Shown here in pieces: positions 50,733-60,107 of a stretch of 64,000 nucleotides of DNA; within the stretch, counting starts at the first letter, position 1; each line of letters begins with the position of its first letter. The position numbers and the translations under genes were made by a program. A model generated the notes under the pieces. It was not told the origin of the DNA, did not search any database, and was given only the letters and a program-made list of their open reading frames with translations. The stretch is from Rhodothermales bacterium (lineage in GTDB: Bacteria > Bacteroidota > Rhodothermia > Rhodothermales > UBA10348). Where the stretch lies: the NCBI GenBank assembly GCA_017643395.1, contig JAEPNP010000002.1:474290-538289 (forward strand), read 5' to 3'.

Positions 50733-53462
50733 ATGTCCAAGACCCCCTCCCGCCTGGCTCTTTGGCTGACGCTCGGCGTCATCGCCAACAGCGCGTACCT
50801 CTTTCTGGTCGACGCGGCAAGCCTGTTCTACATCGGAAACGTGGTCGGCCACCTCGTACTGGGGGTCGGAGCGGCCGTCGTCTGGCTGTTTGCCGGCAAG
50901 GGCTGGCCGGCGCGCCTCACGGCCGTGGGTGCGGTGTTCACCATCGTCAGCGGCGTACTGCTGGCCAAGATGGGGAATCTGATCCCCAACAGGCCGATTC
51001 TGTGGACGCACATCGGGTTCGCCACGGCTGCGTCCGCAGCTGCACTCTGGTGGCTGTCCAGCGCCCTGCCGAAGCAGCGTCGACTGGTTCTCGGAATGGC
51101 GGCGGCGACGGTGGCGGCGCTCCTGATCGTGCCGCAGCTCCCGTCGCCCACGCAGGATGTCATCACTAACCCGCTGCTCCCCCCGGCCACGATGGCTGGA
51201 GAGGCGATGGGCGGCGAGGACGGCCCTTTCTTCCCGAGCGCGGTCAAGACCGTCAGCGGTGACCTGATTCCGCCGGAATTTTTCCTCGAAAGCCAGACCT
51301 GTGGTCGCGTCGGATGTCACCAGGATGCCACGGCCCAGTGGAACGGCTCTGCCCACCATTTCTCGAGCTTCAACAACCAGTGGTACCGCAAGTCCATCGA
51401 GTACATGCAGGACGTGGCCGGTCTTCAGCGCCCCCAGTGGTGCGCCGGGTGCCATGACCACGCGCTGCTGTTCAGCGGGCAGATGGCGCAGCCGGTAGAG
51501 GACTTCGTGGACACGCCTGCCGCCCAGGCCGGCCTGGCGTGTGTGTCGTGCCATGCCATCAAGGAGGTCGGCTCGACCATGGGCAACGGCGACTTCACGC
51601 TGGAATTCCCGCCACTGCATGACCTCGCAACCAGCGACAACCCGGTGCTGCGCACGGTGCACGACATCCTGCTTGAACTGGACCCTGCGCCGCATCGCGA
51701 GACATTCCTGCGCCCCTTCATGCGGGAGCAGCCCTCCGAGTTCTGTTCTTCATGCCACAAGGTGCATCTGGACGAGCCCGTCAACGACTACCGGTGGCTG
51801 CGTGGATTCAACACGTATGACAACTGGCAGGCTTCCGGCGTCTCCGGTATGGGAGCGCGGTCGTTCTACGAACCGCCCGAGCCCAAGAACTGTGTTACCT
51901 GTCACATGCCGGCGGTCCCGTCTGACGAACCGGCCAGCAAGGGCGGCTACCTGAAGGCGCACCACTTCCCTGCCGCCAATACCGCCGTGCCCACGGCGAA
52001 CGGTGATTCGACCCAGCTGGCCGCCACGGAGGCTTTCCTGAAGGCGGATCAGATCCGCATCGAGGTTTTCGCAGCGGGAGAGCCCGCTGAGGTCGTGCGT
52101 GAACAATCGGCCCCGGATGCCATGGGCCAGCAGGCCACGACATTCGCCGTAGGCATGGAAGCGGGCGATATGGCTGCGGGGCTCACGGCCGCCGCGCGCG
52201 CTGTGAGAGCGCCCCTCAGGGACGGTGCGGCCGTGCTGCAACGTGGCCGCGAGGTGCGACTCGACGTTGTGGTGCGCACGATGGGCCTTGGTCACTTCTT
52301 CCCTTCCGGAACGGTGGACGCCCAGGAAGCCTGGATCGAACTCAAGGCCGAGACTCCGGACGGGCGTGTGCTTCTCTGGAGCGGCGGTCGCGATGAAGCC
52401 GGCCGGGTGGATCCGTCGGCGCACTACTACCGCAACTGGATGGTGGACGCCCGCGGCAACCACCTGGACAAGCGCAACGCCTTCGCCTCCCGCGCCGTGG
52501 TGTATGTCAACCTGATCCCGCCCGGCGCGGCTGATGTCGCACACTATCGCCTGTTCGTTCCGGACGATGTGACCGGGGAGGTCCAGGTGAGTGCACAACT
52601 CCACTACCGCAAGTTCACCTGGCAGTACACGCATTTCTCCTTCCGCGGCGAGACCAACGACGATGCCGACAAGGCCGTGGGCTACGATGACCGCATCTGG
52701 ACGCTTGCGGACCAGGTGCTGGACGTGACGGGCGACGTGGAGGAAGTACCGGACCCACCCATCGTCACGATGGCCCGGGACGAAGTCACGCTGCGCATCG
52801 CAGACGAACTCGAACAGCCGGTCTCAACCTCCGAAGACCGCGGGTGGTGGAACGACTACGGTATCGCCCTCCTGCGACAGGGCGACCTCAAGAGTGCCGA
52901 GCAGGCCTTCCGGCGTGTGGTCGAGCTGGACCCCGGCTACGCGGACGGCTGGGTCAACCTGGCGCGCGTGTATGTGGCCGAAGGTGATCTGGAACCGGCC
53001 GCCGAGGTGCTCGCCGAGGCACTTGCAGTGCGTCCCGAGTTCCACAAGGCCCTCTACTTCCGCGGCCTGTACTGGAAAGCCCTGGGCGAATACCAAAACG
53101 CCCGCGCGGACCTCACAAGCGTCGCCGAACGCTTCCCCAAGGATCGCGTGGTGCAGAACCAGTTGGGGCGGGTCAACTACCTGGACTCCGAACTCGAGCA
53201 GGCCGTTGAGGCGTTTGAACGCGTGCTGCGCATCGACCCGGAGGACCTGATGGCGCACTATAACCTGATGCTGGTGTACCGGGCCCTCGGCAATGCAGAG
53301 CGCGCCGAGCAACACGAGATTCGGTACCTGCGCTTCAAGGATGACGAGGCTTCTCAGAGCATCGCCCGTGCTGCAAGGGCCGAAAACGCCTACATCAACA
53401 ACGAGGCGCAACCGATCCACGATCACGGGTCGGCGCCGACGGGCTTCGGCGGCGGGCGGTAG
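50733..53462 (+). CDS. Membrane multiheme cytochrome c-TPR protein
   Basis: 909 residues. Four membrane helices in residues 8-135, then an exported part. Heme motifs: CGRVGCH (C190, a C-x4-CH site), CAGCH (237), CVSCH (270), CSSCH (338) and CVTCH (387). Residues 400-680 are beta-rich (LDVVVRTMGLGHFFPSGTVD, WIELKAETPDGRVLLWSGG), the form seen in cytochrome c554-like proteins. Residues 690-875 hold four TPR repeats (YGIALLRQGDLKSAEQAFRR, WVNLARVYVAEGDLEPAAEV). Likely an inner-membrane electron-transfer scaffold in the periplasm; donor and acceptor unknown. Divergent from the XRE gene. Confidence 0.88.
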   Translation: MSKTPSRLALWLTLGVIANSAYLFLVDAASLFYIGNVVGHLVLGVGAAVVWLFAGKGWPARLTAVGAVFTIVSGVLLAKMGNLIPNRPILWTHIGFATAASAAALWWLSSALPKQRRLVLGMAAATVAALLIVPQLPSPTQDVITNPLLPPATMAGEAMGGEDGPFFPSAVKTVSGDLIPPEFFLESQTCGRVGCHQDATAQWNGSAHHFSSFNNQWYRKSIEYMQDVAGLQRPQWCAGCHDHALLFSGQMAQPVEDFVDTPAAQAGLACVSCHAIKEVGSTMGNGDFTLEFPPLHDLATSDNPVLRTVHDILLELDPAPHRETFLRPFMREQPSEFCSSCHKVHLDEPVNDYRWLRGFNTYDNWQASGVSGMGARSFYEPPEPKNCVTCHMPAVPSDEPASKGGYLKAHHFPAANTAVPTANGDSTQLAATEAFLKADQIRIEVFAAGEPAEVVREQSAPDAMGQQATTFAVGMEAGDMAAGLTAAARAVRAPLRDGAAVLQRGREVRLDVVVRTMGLGHFFPSGTVDAQEAWIELKAETPDGRVLLWSGGRDEAGRVDPSAHYYRNWMVDARGNHLDKRNAFASRAVVYVNLIPPGAADVAHYRLFVPDDVTGEVQVSAQLHYRKFTWQYTHFSFRGETNDDADKAVGYDDRIWTLADQVLDVTGDVEEVPDPPIVTMARDEVTLRIADELEQPVSTSEDRGWWNDYGIALLRQGDLKSAEQAFRRVVELDPGYADGWVNLARVYVAEGDLEPAAEVLAEALAVRPEFHKALYFRGLYWKALGEYQNARADLTSVAERFPKDRVVQNQLGRVNYLDSELEQAVEAFERVLRIDPEDLMAHYNLMLVYRALGNAERAEQHEIRYLRFKDDEASQSIARAARAENAYINNEAQPIHDHGSAPTGFGGGR

Positions 53463-53521
53463 GCTCCGGCGTTACAGAATCCCGCTCCTCGGGTCATGGG
53501 AACAGAACCGCTTCGCTTTCC

Positions 53522-53542
53522 TTGCATCCATAACGGATGCAA
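53522..53542 (+). promoter_or_regulatory. Palindromic operator of VapBC
   Basis: TTGCATCC-ATAAC-GGATGCAA is a perfect 8+5+8 palindrome, followed at 53545-53551 by a third half-site CGGATGC. It lies 12-33 bp upstream of the antitoxin ATG, the expected place for binding by the VapB ribbon-helix-helix protein with VapC. Confidence 0.75.
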
Positions 53543-53554
53543 AACGGATGCGCC

Positions 53555-53815
53555 ATGGCGACCATCACCCTGAAGAACGTGCCGGACGACCTCCACAACA
53601 AGCTCAAGGCGCAGGCAGAGCGCAATAGGCGCAGCCTGAATCAGGAGGCGATCGAGATTTTGAGCGATGGGCTGGCAGACACCATTCCCTCGCCGGCGCT
53701 CGATCCCGAGGCCTTCCTGGCGCATGTCAAGAAAACCCACGACTCCATGGAGGCTCGAGGCATCTGCCTGACGAATCAGGAGGTTCTCGACGCGATCAAC
53801 TTCGGACGCGAATGA
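53555..53815 (+). CDS. VapB/FitA-type antitoxin
   Basis: 86 residues from the ATG at 53555, right after the palindromic operator. Ribbon-helix-helix: ATITLKNVPDDLHNKLKAQA, ERNRRSLNQEAIEILSDGL; then a C-terminal tail for toxin binding (FLAHVKKTHDSMEARGICLT). The RRSLNQEAI helix is typical of FitA/VapB. Stop overlaps the toxin start by 4 bp (ATGA). Confidence 0.93.
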   Translation: MATITLKNVPDDLHNKLKAQAERNRRSLNQEAIEILSDGLADTIPSPALDPEAFLAHVKKTHDSMEARGICLTNQEVLDAINFGRE

Positions 53816-54219
53816 TTGTCGCAGACACCAATCTGGTCGTGCACTTCTTTGTCCGCTCCGGTCGGACGGAGGGGGCCGATGGCGTGTTTAGCCGCGACCC
53901 GGTGTGGTGTGCTCCCTCAATCTGGAAAAGCGAGTTCCGCAACACGTTGCTCCAACTGATCAAGCACCGACGGCTCAGCGTGCCCGAGGCTGCGGCGGCC
54001 TGGGCCAACGCCACGCTTTTTGTCCGCACGGCCGAAATGGATCCTCCGGTGGAGCAGGTCCTGGATGTGGGCCTGCGGCGAGGGTTGTCGGCTTACGATG
54101 CGGAGTTTGTAGTCACGGCCCAGCGCCTTGGGCTGCAGTTGATCACCACTGACCGCGGGATTCTGTCAACCTGCCGCGAAACGGCCATCTCTCCGGAAGA
54201 CTTCTGCCGGCGGAGCTAG
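53812..54219 (+). CDS. vapC: VapC PIN-domain toxin
   Basis: 135 residues with all four acidic positions: VADTNLVVHFFV, KSEFRNTLLQLIK, LSAYDAEFVVTAQ and LITTDRGILSTC. Complete PIN ribonuclease of VapC type. Its last four bases overlap the stop of the convergent CRTAC1-like gene. Together with the antitoxin and the palindrome this is the best-preserved VapBC module of the window. Confidence 0.94.
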   Translation: MIVADTNLVVHFFVRSGRTEGADGVFSRDPVWCAPSIWKSEFRNTLLQLIKHRRLSVPEAAAAWANATLFVRTAEMDPPVEQVLDVGLRRGLSAYDAEFVVTAQRLGLQLITTDRGILSTCRETAISPEDFCRRS

Positions 54220-55823
54220 CTACCAGCCTCCAGTCGGCCTGCAGCCACGTCTGCCCAGCGCTGCACCGCCCCGTCAGGCCGGCGCACCACGACCGAATCG
54301 GCCGTTTGCGCATCATCCAGACCGAACACGGGATCCAGCTGATTCTGCGCCAGATAGCTGCCCCCACTGCGCACAAAGCGTAGCTGGCGACGGCCCTCCG
54401 TCCAGACTTCCACGACCGAGCCGACGCCGACGCCGGAGACCGTCAGACTGGCCCCGGATCGGGAATCGTTGCGCAAGAGGTGCACCGCGCCATCGTTCTC
54501 GGTTACGAGAAGGTCGGGATCACCGTCGTTGTCGTAGTCGCCCCAGGCCACCGCTCGGGCCAGCCATCCACCCTCCACCTCGAATCCGAGATCCTCGAAC
54601 GTGCCGTCGCCGCGATTCCGGAAGATCTGCGGGCTCTGCCGGAAGCGCACGTTTTCCTTCACCGTCTCGATGTGCGGCTGCACGTGGCCGTTACCCGCGA
54701 ACAGATCCAGGTCTCCGTCCAGGTCCAGGTCTGCCAGCGCCAGACCGAACGTCAGCGTCAGGAGCGACGGCTGACCGATGCGCGATGCCGCGGCGCGATC
54801 CAGGAACACGTCATTCCCCATGTGGCGGTAGACGCCGATCATCTCGGAGGAGAAGTTGCCGACGAATACCGTTTCCTCTCCGGTGTCGTCTACCACACCC
54901 GCTTCGACCCCCATGCCCGCGCGGGCCCGTCCGCGCTCGTCAAACGCGATGCCAGAGATAACCCCGATCTCCCTGAACGTGCCGTCTCCCTGATTGAGGT
55001 AGAGTTCGTCGGGCTCGGTGTCGTTGGCCAGCATGAGGTCCTGATGTCCGTCCCGGTTGTAGTCAAGAACGAGGGCACCGAGCGTCTTGCCGGTGGCCCC
55101 CGCAAATCCGGCGGCCTCGGTGCGATCCTCAAACGTGCCATCGCCCGCATTCCGATAGAAGCGGCCTGAGACGCCCGGGTACAGTTCCGGCGTGCAGTAG
55201 CCCTTGTTCTGCCCGTCCTGGCTGCAGTAGATGTCGGTTTCCGGTGTCCAGGCGACGTAACGAGCCACATAGAGGTCCAGGTGGCCGTCCCCGTCGGCAT
55301 CGAGGAACGCGGCAGCCGAACTCCAGGCCTCTTCCCCTGGCATTCCGGATGATGCCGTGACGTCGACCAGCACGCCTTCGTCATTGCGCAGCAGGGCGTC
55401 CCGGCCGAGAGAGGTGTAAATCAGGTCCGCGTCCCCGTCACCGTCGATGTCGCCGGCGGCGATTCCCATGCCGTATCCGGCCAGCCCGGACGGCTCCCAG
55501 TCCTGCTGGCGAGCAAACGTGCCGTCGCCCGCATTGCGAAACACCCGAAGCGGCGCCTCGGAGACGCCGACCCACGGCGCGCCGGCAACCAGCACGACAT
55601 CCAGGTGGCCGTCCTGGTCCAGGTCCACAAAACCGCCGCCGGCCCCCATCGTCTCGGGAAACCACATGTCTCCCTCCGCCCCATTGACATGGCGGAAGGC
55701 CCCAAGACCGGCCTCCACGGAGACGTTTGTCAAACGGATCTCATAGGCATCCGGCACACTCACGGGATCGGGGGATGAGCAAGCGGCCAGGAAAAGCGCG
55801 AAAACGAGGGGAATCAGACGCAT
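54216..55823 (-). CDS. CRTAC1-family lipoprotein (FG-GAP + ASPIC/UnbV)
   Basis: 535 residues from the ATG at 55823, the start of a lipoprotein signal (RLIPLVFALFLAACSS). Seven FG-GAP/VCBS blades with D-x-D-x-D-G loops (GGGFVDLDQDGHLDVVLVAG, GIAAGDIDGDGDADLIYTSL, AAAFLDADGDGHLDLYVARY, GALVLDYNRDGHQDLMLAND, ALADLDLDGDLDLFAGNGHV), then the ASPIC/UnbV domain near the end (GVGSVVEVWTEGRRQLRFVR, GGSYLAQNQLDPVFGL). CRTAC1-type proteins often cluster with TPR proteins and multiheme cytochromes, as with the gene at 50733. Surface or periplasmic Ca2+-binding scaffold; function unknown. Confidence 0.93.
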   Translation of the reverse strand: MRLIPLVFALFLAACSSPDPVSVPDAYEIRLTNVSVEAGLGAFRHVNGAEGDMWFPETMGAGGGFVDLDQDGHLDVVLVAGAPWVGVSEAPLRVFRNAGDGTFARQQDWEPSGLAGYGMGIAAGDIDGDGDADLIYTSLGRDALLRNDEGVLVDVTASSGMPGEEAWSSAAAFLDADGDGHLDLYVARYVAWTPETDIYCSQDGQNKGYCTPELYPGVSGRFYRNAGDGTFEDRTEAAGFAGATGKTLGALVLDYNRDGHQDLMLANDTEPDELYLNQGDGTFREIGVISGIAFDERGRARAGMGVEAGVVDDTGEETVFVGNFSSEMIGVYRHMGNDVFLDRAAASRIGQPSLLTLTFGLALADLDLDGDLDLFAGNGHVQPHIETVKENVRFRQSPQIFRNRGDGTFEDLGFEVEGGWLARAVAWGDYDNDGDPDLLVTENDGAVHLLRNDSRSGASLTVSGVGVGSVVEVWTEGRRQLRFVRSGGSYLAQNQLDPVFGLDDAQTADSVVVRRPDGAVQRWADVAAGRLEAGS

Positions 55824-55916
55824 TTTGCGTGGAGTTTGGCGCACAAACGGCGACGACGCGCGGTGGTGCCCGACCCCCACCCTACCTTCTCCAACCCTTT
55901 ACAGAGCCCCTCTCCC

Positions 55917-57035
55917 GTGATCCTCATTCTCGAGCCTGACGTCGACACACAGTCCGGCGAATATCGGCGACTGATCGACTTCCTGGACGGCATGAAGCCG
56001 GATATCCGGCATCGCATGCATCATGAGCAGGGGTCTGAGCAGCGGCTGACCGAGGTGTATCTGATCGGAAACACGGCCGCGTTGAGCACGGACAGCATGA
56101 GTACGCTGCCGTGCGTGGAGCGGGTGGTGCGGGTATCGGAATCGTACCGGGTTCTCGGCCGGCACAAGCACGACGAACGACCGACACACTTCGACTATCA
56201 GGGCCTGCGGTTCGGGCAGGACACCCTGCATGTGTTCGCCGGGCTTTGCGCGGTGGATACGCGGGAGCATGTGGAGTTCATGATGCGCGCGCTGCGGGAC
56301 AACGGCCAGAAGTGCACGCGCATGGGTGCGTACAAACCGCGCACGAACCCGTATTCGTTCCAGGGGCACGGGGCGGACTGTCTGCCGTGGGTGTTCGAAC
56401 TGGCTGGCAAGTACGACATCCGCGTGATTGCGATGGAGGTGACGCACGAGGCGCACGTGGACGAGATCGATGCGGCGCTCGAGGCCGCCGGGCGTCCTAC
56501 GGGTGTCATCCTTCAGATCGGCACCCGGAACACGCAAAACTTTGAACTGCTGAAGCGGGTCGGACACCAGACCCGGTATCCGGTGCTGTTCAAGCGCGGG
56601 TTCGGCATCACGCTGGACGAGAGCCTCAATGCGGCCGAGTACCTGGCCTCAGCCGGCAATCGACATGTGATCTTCTGCCTGCGGGGCATGAAAACGAACC
56701 TCGGCGACCCGCACCGCAACTTTGTGGACTTCAGTCATGTGCCGGTAGTGCGGGCTCTGACCCGCATGCCCGTCTGCATTGATCCGAGCCATTCGGTGGG
56801 AGGCAGGAGGGTCGATCCGGACGGCATTCTGGATGTCATGCATGTGACGGCGCAGGGGGTGATCGCCGGCGCCAACATGGTGCTCGCGGATTTCCATCCT
56901 GTCCCCAGCAAGGCGCTGGTGGACGGTCCGCAGGCTCTGCGCATGAACGAGCTCGAGCACTTCCTGGGGGACATCCAGATTGCCCGCGAAGCGTTCCTCA
57001 AACGGCAGGAGCTGGCCCGCGCACGGGCGGACTAG
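55917..57035 (+). CDS. 3-deoxy-7-phosphoheptulonate synthase (DAHP synthase, type I-beta)
   Basis: 372 residues from a GTG at 55917, where an N-terminal ferredoxin-like regulatory domain starts (ILILEPDVDTQSGEYRRLID). Catalytic barrel motifs: MGAYKPRTNPYSFQGHG, VTHEAHVDE, LQIGTRNTQNFELLKRVG, FKRGFGITLDESLNAAEYLA and CIDPSHSVGGRRVDPDG. Condenses PEP and erythrose 4-phosphate, the first step of aromatic amino acid synthesis. The metal/substrate Asp-x-His-Pro loop reads ADFHPVPSKALVDGPQAL. Ends in a 34-bp duplicated segment shared with pgm. Confidence 0.93.
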   Translation: MILILEPDVDTQSGEYRRLIDFLDGMKPDIRHRMHHEQGSEQRLTEVYLIGNTAALSTDSMSTLPCVERVVRVSESYRVLGRHKHDERPTHFDYQGLRFGQDTLHVFAGLCAVDTREHVEFMMRALRDNGQKCTRMGAYKPRTNPYSFQGHGADCLPWVFELAGKYDIRVIAMEVTHEAHVDEIDAALEAAGRPTGVILQIGTRNTQNFELLKRVGHQTRYPVLFKRGFGITLDESLNAAEYLASAGNRHVIFCLRGMKTNLGDPHRNFVDFSHVPVVRALTRMPVCIDPSHSVGGRRVDPDGILDVMHVTAQGVIAGANMVLADFHPVPSKALVDGPQALRMNELEHFLGDIQIAREAFLKRQELARARAD

Positions 57036-57077
57036 ACGGCAGGACCTGGCCCGCGCACAGGCGGACTAGACGGCAGG
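57012..57077. repeat. 34-bp tandem duplication at the convergent gene ends
   Basis: 57012-57045 and 57046-57077 are two copies (one substitution; the second two bases shorter). Each contains ACTAGAC, where CTAG holds a stop on both strands. The DAHP synthase stops in the first copy (57033-57035) and pgm in the second (57066-57068). The original junction evidently had both genes sharing one CTAG. Confidence 0.9.
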
Positions 57078-58718
57078 CGCCGCGTCAAACACAGCCGCGA
57101 CCAGCTCCCGCGCCTCATCCTGAATGCGGGTCAGGTGCGCTTCGTCCCTGAAGCTCTCCGCATAGATCTTGTAGATGTCCTCCGTGCCGGACGGACGCGC
57201 AGCGAACCAGCCGTTGGCCGTGACCACCTTGAGCCCGCCGATGGGGGCCCCGTTGCCGGGTGCGTGGGTCAGTGTCGCGGTGATCGGATCGCCAGCCAGA
57301 GAGTCGGCCTGCACATCCTCAGCAGACATGGCTTTGAGTACGGCTTTCTGCGCGCGGTCCGCCGGCGCATCAACCCGGGCATAGACCGGATTGCCGAAGC
57401 GGGCGATGAGCTCCCGATAATGATCGGAAGGATCCTTGCCTGTGACCGCCGTGATTTCCGCAGCCAGGAGATCCATAATGATCCCGTCCTTGTCGGTGGA
57501 CCATGTGGTTCCGTCCCGGCGCAGGAACGACGCGCCGGCGCTTTCTTCGCCGCCGAATCCCATGGTACCGTTCAGCAGGCCATCGACGAACCATTTGAAT
57601 CCCACCGGCACCTCGCAAAGTGTTCGTCCTAGGTCTTCCGCCACCCGATCAATCATGGCGCTGCTGACCAGGGTCTTTCCGATGGCCGCCCCTGCAGGCC
57701 ACTGGGGCCGGTTGGCGAACAGGTACCGAATGGCCACCGCCAGGTAGTGGTTGGGGTTCATGAGGCCTGTCGGCGTCACGATCCCGTGCCGGTCAAAGTC
57801 CGGGTCATTGCCGAACGCGATGTCAAAGTCGCCGGCCAGTTCGATCAGCCCGGCCATGGCGTGCGGGCTCGAGCAGTCCATGCGGATCTTGCCGTCGTGA
57901 TCCAGCCGCATGAAGCTGAACGTGGGATCCACGGTCGGATTCACCACCTCAAGATTCAGCCCATACCGTTCCGCAATCGGGGCCCAGTAGCCCACGCCTG
58001 CGCCGCCCAGCGGATCGACGCCAATGCGAAGGTCTGCGCGAGCGATCGCGTCCATGTCGACAACCCGGTCGAGGGCTTCCACATACGGAGTCACGAAGTC
58101 CCACTCGGTCACGAACTCGCCGGCCATGGCCTGGGCAACGGTAACTCGCCGCACCTCCCGATTCCCTCCGGCCATGATCTGGTTGGCGCGATCCTGGATA
58201 ATGGTCGTGGTATCGGTGTCCGCGGGCCCGCCGGTGGGCGGATTGTACTTGTAGCCCCCATCGCCCGGAGGATTGTGAGACGGGGTGATGATCACGCCGT
58301 CAGCCTCCGCACGCCCCGCGGCACGGTTGTGCTCAAGGATCGCAAAGGAGACCACCGGAGTCGGCGTGTAGCCGGCCTGAGAGGCAATACGGATGTGCAC
58401 ACCGTTTGCGGCGAAGACTTCGATCGCGGTTGCCTGGGCGGCCTCGGAAAGGGCGTGCGTGTCCATGCCCAGATACAGCGGGCCCTTGATTCCAGCCTGC
58501 CGCCTGAACTCCACAATGGCCTGACTCGTGGCCAGGATGTGGGCCTCGTTGAAGGTGCCGTTCAGACTCGTTCCCCGGTGTCCGCTGGTACCGAAGCTGA
58601 CGCGCTGGCCCACATCATCCGTATTAGGCTTGACGGTGTAGTAGCTCGAGACGAGTTGCGGGATGCGGTCGAGGCGCTCGGGAGGAACTGGCCTTCCGGC
58701 GAGTGGGTGCAGCGGCAT
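57066..58718 (-). CDS. pgm: Phosphoglucomutase (alpha-D-glucose 1,6-bisphosphate dependent)
   Basis: 550 residues, E. coli Pgm-type. Motifs: [20 protein letters not shown], phosphoserine loop [20 protein letters not shown] (20 residues), metal loop [16 protein letters not shown], sugar loop [14 protein letters not shown] and C-terminal [16 protein letters not shown]. Interconverts glucose 1- and 6-phosphate, linking glycolysis to glycan precursor synthesis. Its neighbour at 58824 is polyphosphate glucokinase, which makes glucose 6-phosphate. All key residues present. Confidence 0.97.
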   Translation of the reverse strand: MPLHPLAGRPVPPERLDRIPQLVSSYYTVKPNTDDVGQRVSFGTSGHRGTSLNGTFNEAHILATSQAIVEFRRQAGIKGPLYLGMDTHALSEAAQATAIEVFAANGVHIRIASQAGYTPTPVVSFAILEHNRAAGRAEADGVIITPSHNPPGDGGYKYNPPTGGPADTDTTTIIQDRANQIMAGGNREVRRVTVAQAMAGEFVTEWDFVTPYVEALDRVVDMDAIARADLRIGVDPLGGAGVGYWAPIAERYGLNLEVVNPTVDPTFSFMRLDHDGKIRMDCSSPHAMAGLIELAGDFDIAFGNDPDFDRHGIVTPTGLMNPNHYLAVAIRYLFANRPQWPAGAAIGKTLVSSAMIDRVAEDLGRTLCEVPVGFKWFVDGLLNGTMGFGGEESAGASFLRRDGTTWSTDKDGIIMDLLAAEITAVTGKDPSDHYRELIARFGNPVYARVDAPADRAQKAVLKAMSAEDVQADSLAGDPITATLTHAPGNGAPIGGLKVVTANGWFAARPSGTEDIYKIYAESFRDEAHLTRIQDEARELVAAVFDAAPAV

Positions 58719-58823
58719 GGAAGCAGCGGTTGTCTTTACCGGAATCTAAATCCGACACCCCCGTCCCCGGATGAAGACTGCGTCCACGAACGCTAGATTG
58801 CCGATTGACAATCCAGGCATGAC

Positions 58824-59579
58824 ATGAAGGTTCTCGGTATCGATGTAGGTGGCTCCGGCGTGAAAGGCGCCATCGTGGACGTGAAGGACGGCACCCTGCA
58901 AACCGAGCGACATCGCATCCCCACCCCCAAGCCCGCTACGCCGGAGGCCGTGGCGGCCACCGTTCGCAAGGTGGCCAGACATTTCAAATGGAAAGGCCCC
59001 ATAGGATGCACCCTGCCTGCGCGTATCCAGAAGGGAGTCGCCAAGACGGCGGCCAACATCCATGAGAGCTGGATCAATACACCCGTCAAGTCACTGCTCC
59101 AGGAGGCTACCCAGTGTCCGGTGGCGGTGCTCAACGACGCCGATGCGGCCGGCGTCGCCTCCATGGAATTCGGTGCCGGGAGAGGCCGCAAGGACCTTGT
59201 GATCATGCTGACCGTCGGCACCGGCATCGGCTCGGCCATGTTCCACCGGGGCCGCCTCATTCCTGGCTCGGAACTGGGACATCTCCCGCTGCACGGAGAC
59301 AGCGCGGAGGTCTATGCCGCCGACTCCGCACGCAAACGGGATGCCCTGTCGTGGGCCGACTGGGCGGCTCGCTTCCAGGAATACCTGGACCTGGTCGAAT
59401 TCCTGCTGGCTCCAGACCTGATTATCCTCGGCGGAGGCGTCAGTAGGCCCGGCAAGGTGAAGGAATTCCGGCACCTGCTGAACACCAGAGCGGAGTTCGT
59501 GCCGGCGGTTCTTGAGAACGAGGCCGGCATGATTGGCGCGGCCGTCATCGCCCGGAAGAAGGCTCGAAAGCGGAAGTAG
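58824..59579 (+). CDS. ppgK: Polyphosphate glucokinase (ROK family)
   Basis: 251 residues. ROK/PpgK motifs: [19 protein letters not shown], the polyphosphate/ATP site [39 protein letters not shown] (catalytic region), [10 protein letters not shown] and [13 protein letters not shown]. Phosphorylates glucose with polyphosphate (or ATP). The divergent pgm, 105 bp away, uses the product. A Ppx/GppA gene at 34229 also points to polyphosphate use. Short AATCCAG-like spacer; the TAGATTG before the ATG is a possible -7 element. Confidence 0.94.
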   Translation: MKVLGIDVGGSGVKGAIVDVKDGTLQTERHRIPTPKPATPEAVAATVRKVARHFKWKGPIGCTLPARIQKGVAKTAANIHESWINTPVKSLLQEATQCPVAVLNDADAAGVASMEFGAGRGRKDLVIMLTVGTGIGSAMFHRGRLIPGSELGHLPLHGDSAEVYAADSARKRDALSWADWAARFQEYLDLVEFLLAPDLIILGGGVSRPGKVKEFRHLLNTRAEFVPAVLENEAGMIGAAVIARKKARKRK

Positions 59580-59588
59580 CGAGCGCCG

Positions 59589-60107
59589 TTACTGCCTGAC
59601 CGTGACCCGGTCCGGCACAATGAACGCGCCGTCAAAGGACGCCGCCACCATCGCGAGCAACTCTTCAGCCGCCTCGCGGGTGGTCAAATCCCCGATGCGG
59701 ATGCGGTAGTACGGCTGACGGAACAGGCGGTAGACGTTCATCTCCTCAGGCAGCAGACTGCCCGGTGCCAGGGTCGGCGCCCTGCGCTCCCACCAGTTCC
59801 GGACCCGCGCCTCCATGCGTTGCGCTTCTGACGGATCCAGCGTAGCCATCACCTGCACGCGATAGCCCGAGACCTCGCGCTCCACGCCGGCATCGGCGCG
59901 GTTCTGCATGAGACTCTCTGGCACGTCATGCTGCACTTCCGTGTCGATGGCGACCGGTCGATCCCGATACTGCTCGATATCGAAGGTCTCATAGTCGGCG
60001 TGTACTACCGGGCCGGGGTCGTCAGGAAGATCCACCGTCTCTACGACGGCCGCGGAGCCGCCGCATCCCGCCAATACCAAAGCAATCAGGAGTAGCGGTA
60101 TGCGCAT
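59589..60107 (-). CDS. SPOR-domain lipoprotein
   Basis: 172 residues. Lipoprotein signal IPLLLIALVLAGCGGS, a variable acidic linker, then a SPOR-type domain from about residue 85: GYRVQVMATLDPSEAQRMEA, RLFRQPYYRIRIGDLTTREA, AAEELLAMVAASFDGAFIVPD (quoted AAEELLAM and AFIVPD). SPOR domains bind denuded glycan strands at the division site, so it probably sits in the outer membrane at the septum. Its ATG overlaps the deoC stop (1 bp). Confidence 0.9.
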   Translation of the reverse strand: MRIPLLLIALVLAGCGGSAAVVETVDLPDDPGPVVHADYETFDIEQYRDRPVAIDTEVQHDVPESLMQNRADAGVEREVSGYRVQVMATLDPSEAQRMEARVRNWWERRAPTLAPGSLLPEEMNVYRLFRQPYYRIRIGDLTTREAAEELLAMVAASFDGAFIVPDRVTVRQ

